Of a stretch of DNA of 17,212 nucleotides, positions 15,736 through 17,212 are shown one piece after another. The position numbers and the translations under genes were made by a program. The DNA lies in assembly GCA_011322755.1 (NCBI GenBank), contig DRLZ01000041.1, forward strand, positions 1 to 17,212. The letters run 5' to 3'. The notes beneath the pieces were generated by a model. That model saw only the letters and a program-made list of their open reading frames with translations. It searched no databases and was not told the DNA's origin. This stretch comes from Crenotrichaceae bacterium (GTDB lineage Bacteria > Pseudomonadota > Gammaproteobacteria > Methylococcales > DRLZ01). How positions within the stretch are numbered: position 1 is the stretch's first letter; the number at the start of each line of letters is the position of its first letter.

Positions 15736-16128
15736 ATGGCAGTACAATACAATTACGGAACAGGGCGTCGTAAAACTTCAGTCGCTCGTGTTTTTCTTAA
15801 AAGTGGTAGTGGTGAAATTATCGTCAATAAGAAACCATTGGACGAATTTTTTGGTCGTAAAACTGATCGTATGATTACTCGGCAACCACTTGAAAAACTG
15901 GAAATGACTGACCAGTTTGACATAATGGTAACCGTCAAAGGCGGTGGGCCATCAGGCCAGGCGGGTGCGATTCGTCATGGTTTGACACGGGCCTTGATTG
16001 ATTACGATGAAAGCTTGCGGCCAACATTACGGGCAGCTGGTTATGTTACCCGGGATTCCAGAATGGTTGAGCGAAAAAAGCTTGGTTTGCATAAAGCACG
16101 TAAGCGTCCACAGTTCTCTAAACGATAA
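15736..16128 (+). CDS. rpsI: 30S ribosomal protein S9
   Basis: Full-length S9, 130 residues, a small-subunit protein whose C-terminal tail reaches towards the P-site tRNA. NYGTGRRKTSVARVF (6-20), KGGGPSGQAGAIRHG (69-83) and the basic tail ending in RKRPQFSKR are diagnostic; the final SKR is the invariant end that contacts tRNA. It is the second gene of the rplM-rpsI operon. Only a weak GGGA lies 14 bases upstream of the ATG, so translation may depend partly on coupling with rplM. No terminator follows directly; readthrough into the tRNA 64 bp downstream, ending at the hairpin at 16271, is possible. Confidence 0.98.
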   Translation: MAVQYNYGTGRRKTSVARVFLKSGSGEIIVNKKPLDEFFGRKTDRMITRQPLEKLEMTDQFDIMVTVKGGGPSGQAGAIRHGLTRALIDYDESLRPTLRAAGYVTRDSRMVERKKLGLHKARKRPQFSKR

Positions 16129-16192
16129 CATACCTGAGTTACCAACCTGGAAAACAAGGTCATGCTACATGTTCTCGCAGTACCAAAGATAT

Positions 16193-16266
16193 TGGGGGAT
16201 CGTCCAATGGCAGGACTACGGACTCTGACTCCGTCAATCTAGGTTCGAATCCTTGTCCCCCAGCCA
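16193..16266 (+). tRNA. tRNA-Gln (anticodon CTG)
   Basis: A 74-nt cloverleaf. The acceptor stem TGGGGGA pairs with TCCCCCA, followed by discriminator G and an encoded CCA. The anticodon stem ACGGA/TCCGT holds the loop CTCTGAC, giving anticodon CTG (16225-16227), which reads CAG glutamine codons. The T arm contains GGTTCGAATCC. It lies 64 bp downstream of rpsI on the same strand. Confidence 0.96.
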
Positions 16267-16270
16267 ATTT

Positions 16271-16304
16271 AAGCCCTGAAGAGTGTATACTTCAGGGCTT
16301 TTTT
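16271..16304 (+). terminator. Rho-independent terminator after tRNA-Gln
   Basis: AAGCCCTGAAG (16271-16281) pairs perfectly with CTTCAGGGCTT (16290-16300) across an 8-base loop, and the stem is followed by further Ts. It begins 4 bp after the tRNA CCA and probably ends both the tRNA transcript and rplM-rpsI readthrough. Confidence 0.93.
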
Positions 16305-16353
16305 CTACCGCCTGCGATCTTTCGATAATCGGCACCGAACAGAAAAGTACACA

Positions 16354-16389
16354 TTCATTCTATTGTAAGTGTGATTCGTTTAGAATGAA
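16354..16389. promoter_or_regulatory. 9-bp inverted repeat upstream of the MBL-fold gene (candidate operator)
   Basis: TTCATTCTA (16354-16362) and TAGAATGAA (16381-16389) are perfect inverted copies separated by 18 bp, ending 27 bp before the metallo-beta-lactamase ATG. TAGAAT at 16381-16386 could serve as a -10. Relatives of this gene are often controlled by the ArsR-type repressor BigR at a promoter palindrome, so this is a candidate operator; no regulator gene is in the window. Confidence 0.4.
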
Positions 16390-16416
16390 GGTTTAGTATT
16401 TCTAAGGAGGATAGGC

Positions 16417-17212
16417 ATGTCGATTCCCAATATTCACCATTTTTATCATAGTCCAACGTTTACCTTTAGTTACGTTGTTTCAGATCCAGTGACCAAACAG
16501 TGTGCTGTCATCGATTCAGTGCTGGATTATAATCAGGGTGCGGCGCGAACCTCGACAGGATTCGCAGATGAAATAATTGAGTATATTTCTGAGCATGGAC
16601 TGTCACTTCAGTGGATTCTTGAGACACATGCACATGCAGACCATTTGACGGCGTCGCATTATTTAAAAGAAAAACTGGGTGGTCAGATTGGAATTGGTGC
16701 GCGTATAACAGAAGTACAGGAAATATTCAAAGGACTTTATAATCTTGAAGACAGTTTTCAAACAGATGGATCACAGTTTGACCGGCTGTTTAGCGATGGC
16801 GATGTATTTTCAATCGGTGAACTATCTTGCCAGATTATGGAAACTCCTGGACATACGCCTGCTTGTATTACTTTTCTTATAAATAAACAACATGCATTTA
16901 TTGGTGATACTTTGTTTATGCCTGATTATGGAACGGCCCGCTGTGATTTTCCAGGGGGGAGTGCAGGAACCATGTATGATTCCATTCAAAAAATATATGC
17001 GCTTGGTGACGATATACAACTCTATATGTGTCATGATTATCGGCCTGATGCTCCTGCCCCACGCTGGTTGACAACAGTGAAACAGGAAAAAGCACATAAC
17101 CCACTCATACAGGAAGGCGTGACAAAGCAGATGTATGCCAAAGCACGAGATACGATTGATAAAGTTTTGTCAGCGCCTAAATTGATTCTTCCATCATTAC
17201 AAGTCAATATAA
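16417..17212 (+). CDS. Blh/ETHE1-like metallo-beta-lactamase-fold protein (3' end beyond window)
   Basis: The first 265 codons of a gene that continues past the window edge. The protein is an MBL-fold hydrolase of the Blh/persulfide-dioxygenase-like group. Metal ligands are visible in THAHADH (70-76: H71, H73, D75, H76), PGHT with H146, GDT with D164, and CHD with H206. MPDYGTARCDFPGG (168-181) and the MCHDY context are characteristic. Members of this group oxidise glutathione persulfide and take part in sulfide detoxification; that function here is inference. TAAGGAGG lies 6 bases before the ATG, a near-perfect ribosome-binding site. The tail seen, LILPSLQVNI, is near the usual family C-terminus, so only a few codons are probably missing. 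It lies behind its own inverted-repeat promoter region after the tRNA terminator. Confidence 0.88.
   Translation, partial: MSIPNIHHFYHSPTFTFSYVVSDPVTKQCAVIDSVLDYNQGAARTSTGFADEIIEYISEHGLSLQWILETHAHADHLTASHYLKEKLGGQIGIGARITEVQEIFKGLYNLEDSFQTDGSQFDRLFSDGDVFSIGELSCQIMETPGHTPACITFLINKQHAFIGDTLFMPDYGTARCDFPGGSAGTMYDSIQKIYALGDDIQLYMCHDYRPDAPAPRWLTTVKQEKAHNPLIQEGVTKQMYAKARDTIDKVLSAPKLILPSLQVNI

Noticed and set aside
16193..16266. tRNA-Gln 3' end as an integration attachment site
   Set aside because: No integrase, no repeat of the tRNA 3' end and no mobile genes nearby; a normal terminator and a chromosomal-type gene follow.

Overview
The window looks like a chromosomal piece of a halophilic, probably methylotrophic gammaproteobacterium. 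Pointers are gammaproteobacterial-type L13 and S9 proteins, moderate GC, and a complete sps-spp-fruK-ams sucrose cluster of the kind described in halotolerant methylotrophs such as Methylomicrobium and Methylophaga. Methylophaga is my best guess. It is inference from gene content and was not tested by any search.

Positions 1-8398 are a surface-polysaccharide region. A GT2 glycosyltransferase and a DUF2304 membrane protein form a short plus-strand unit. They converge on, and overlap, a minus-strand polytopic GT-C-like membrane protein that follows a small periplasmic c-type cytochrome. Divergent from the cytochrome is a four-gene plus-strand run: a CapD/WbpM-type NDP-sugar dehydratase, a WecA/WbpL-type initiating glycosyl-phosphate transferase, an unrecognised membrane-anchored protein, and a rhamnosyltransferase-like GT2 enzyme. 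Together they suggest assembly of an undecaprenyl-linked glycan for O-antigen or exopolysaccharide.

Positions 8399-8727 hold no intact gene. They contain a 125-bp segment bounded by perfect 11-bp inverted repeats. Immediately after it comes a decayed copy (about 91% identical over 97 bp) of the ribosome-binding site and first codons of rplM, whose intact copy lies at 15251.

Positions 8728-14984, all minus strand, are the sucrose module: sucrose-phosphate synthase, sucrose-phosphate phosphatase, fructokinase and amylosucrase. The first two make sucrose from UDP-glucose and fructose 6-phosphate. Amylosucrase turns sucrose into alpha-glucan plus fructose, and fructokinase returns the fructose to fructose 6-phosphate. 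sps, spp and fruK are tightly packed; ams is separated from fruK by 410 bp of repeat-like non-coding DNA. The whole module lies between the rplM relic and the true rplM, as if it had entered the chromosome at rplM.

Positions 15180-17212 are housekeeping: rplM-rpsI with a recognisable promoter, tRNA-Gln(CTG) with a strong rho-independent terminator, and the start of a Blh/ETHE1-like metallo-beta-lactamase-fold gene that runs off the window.
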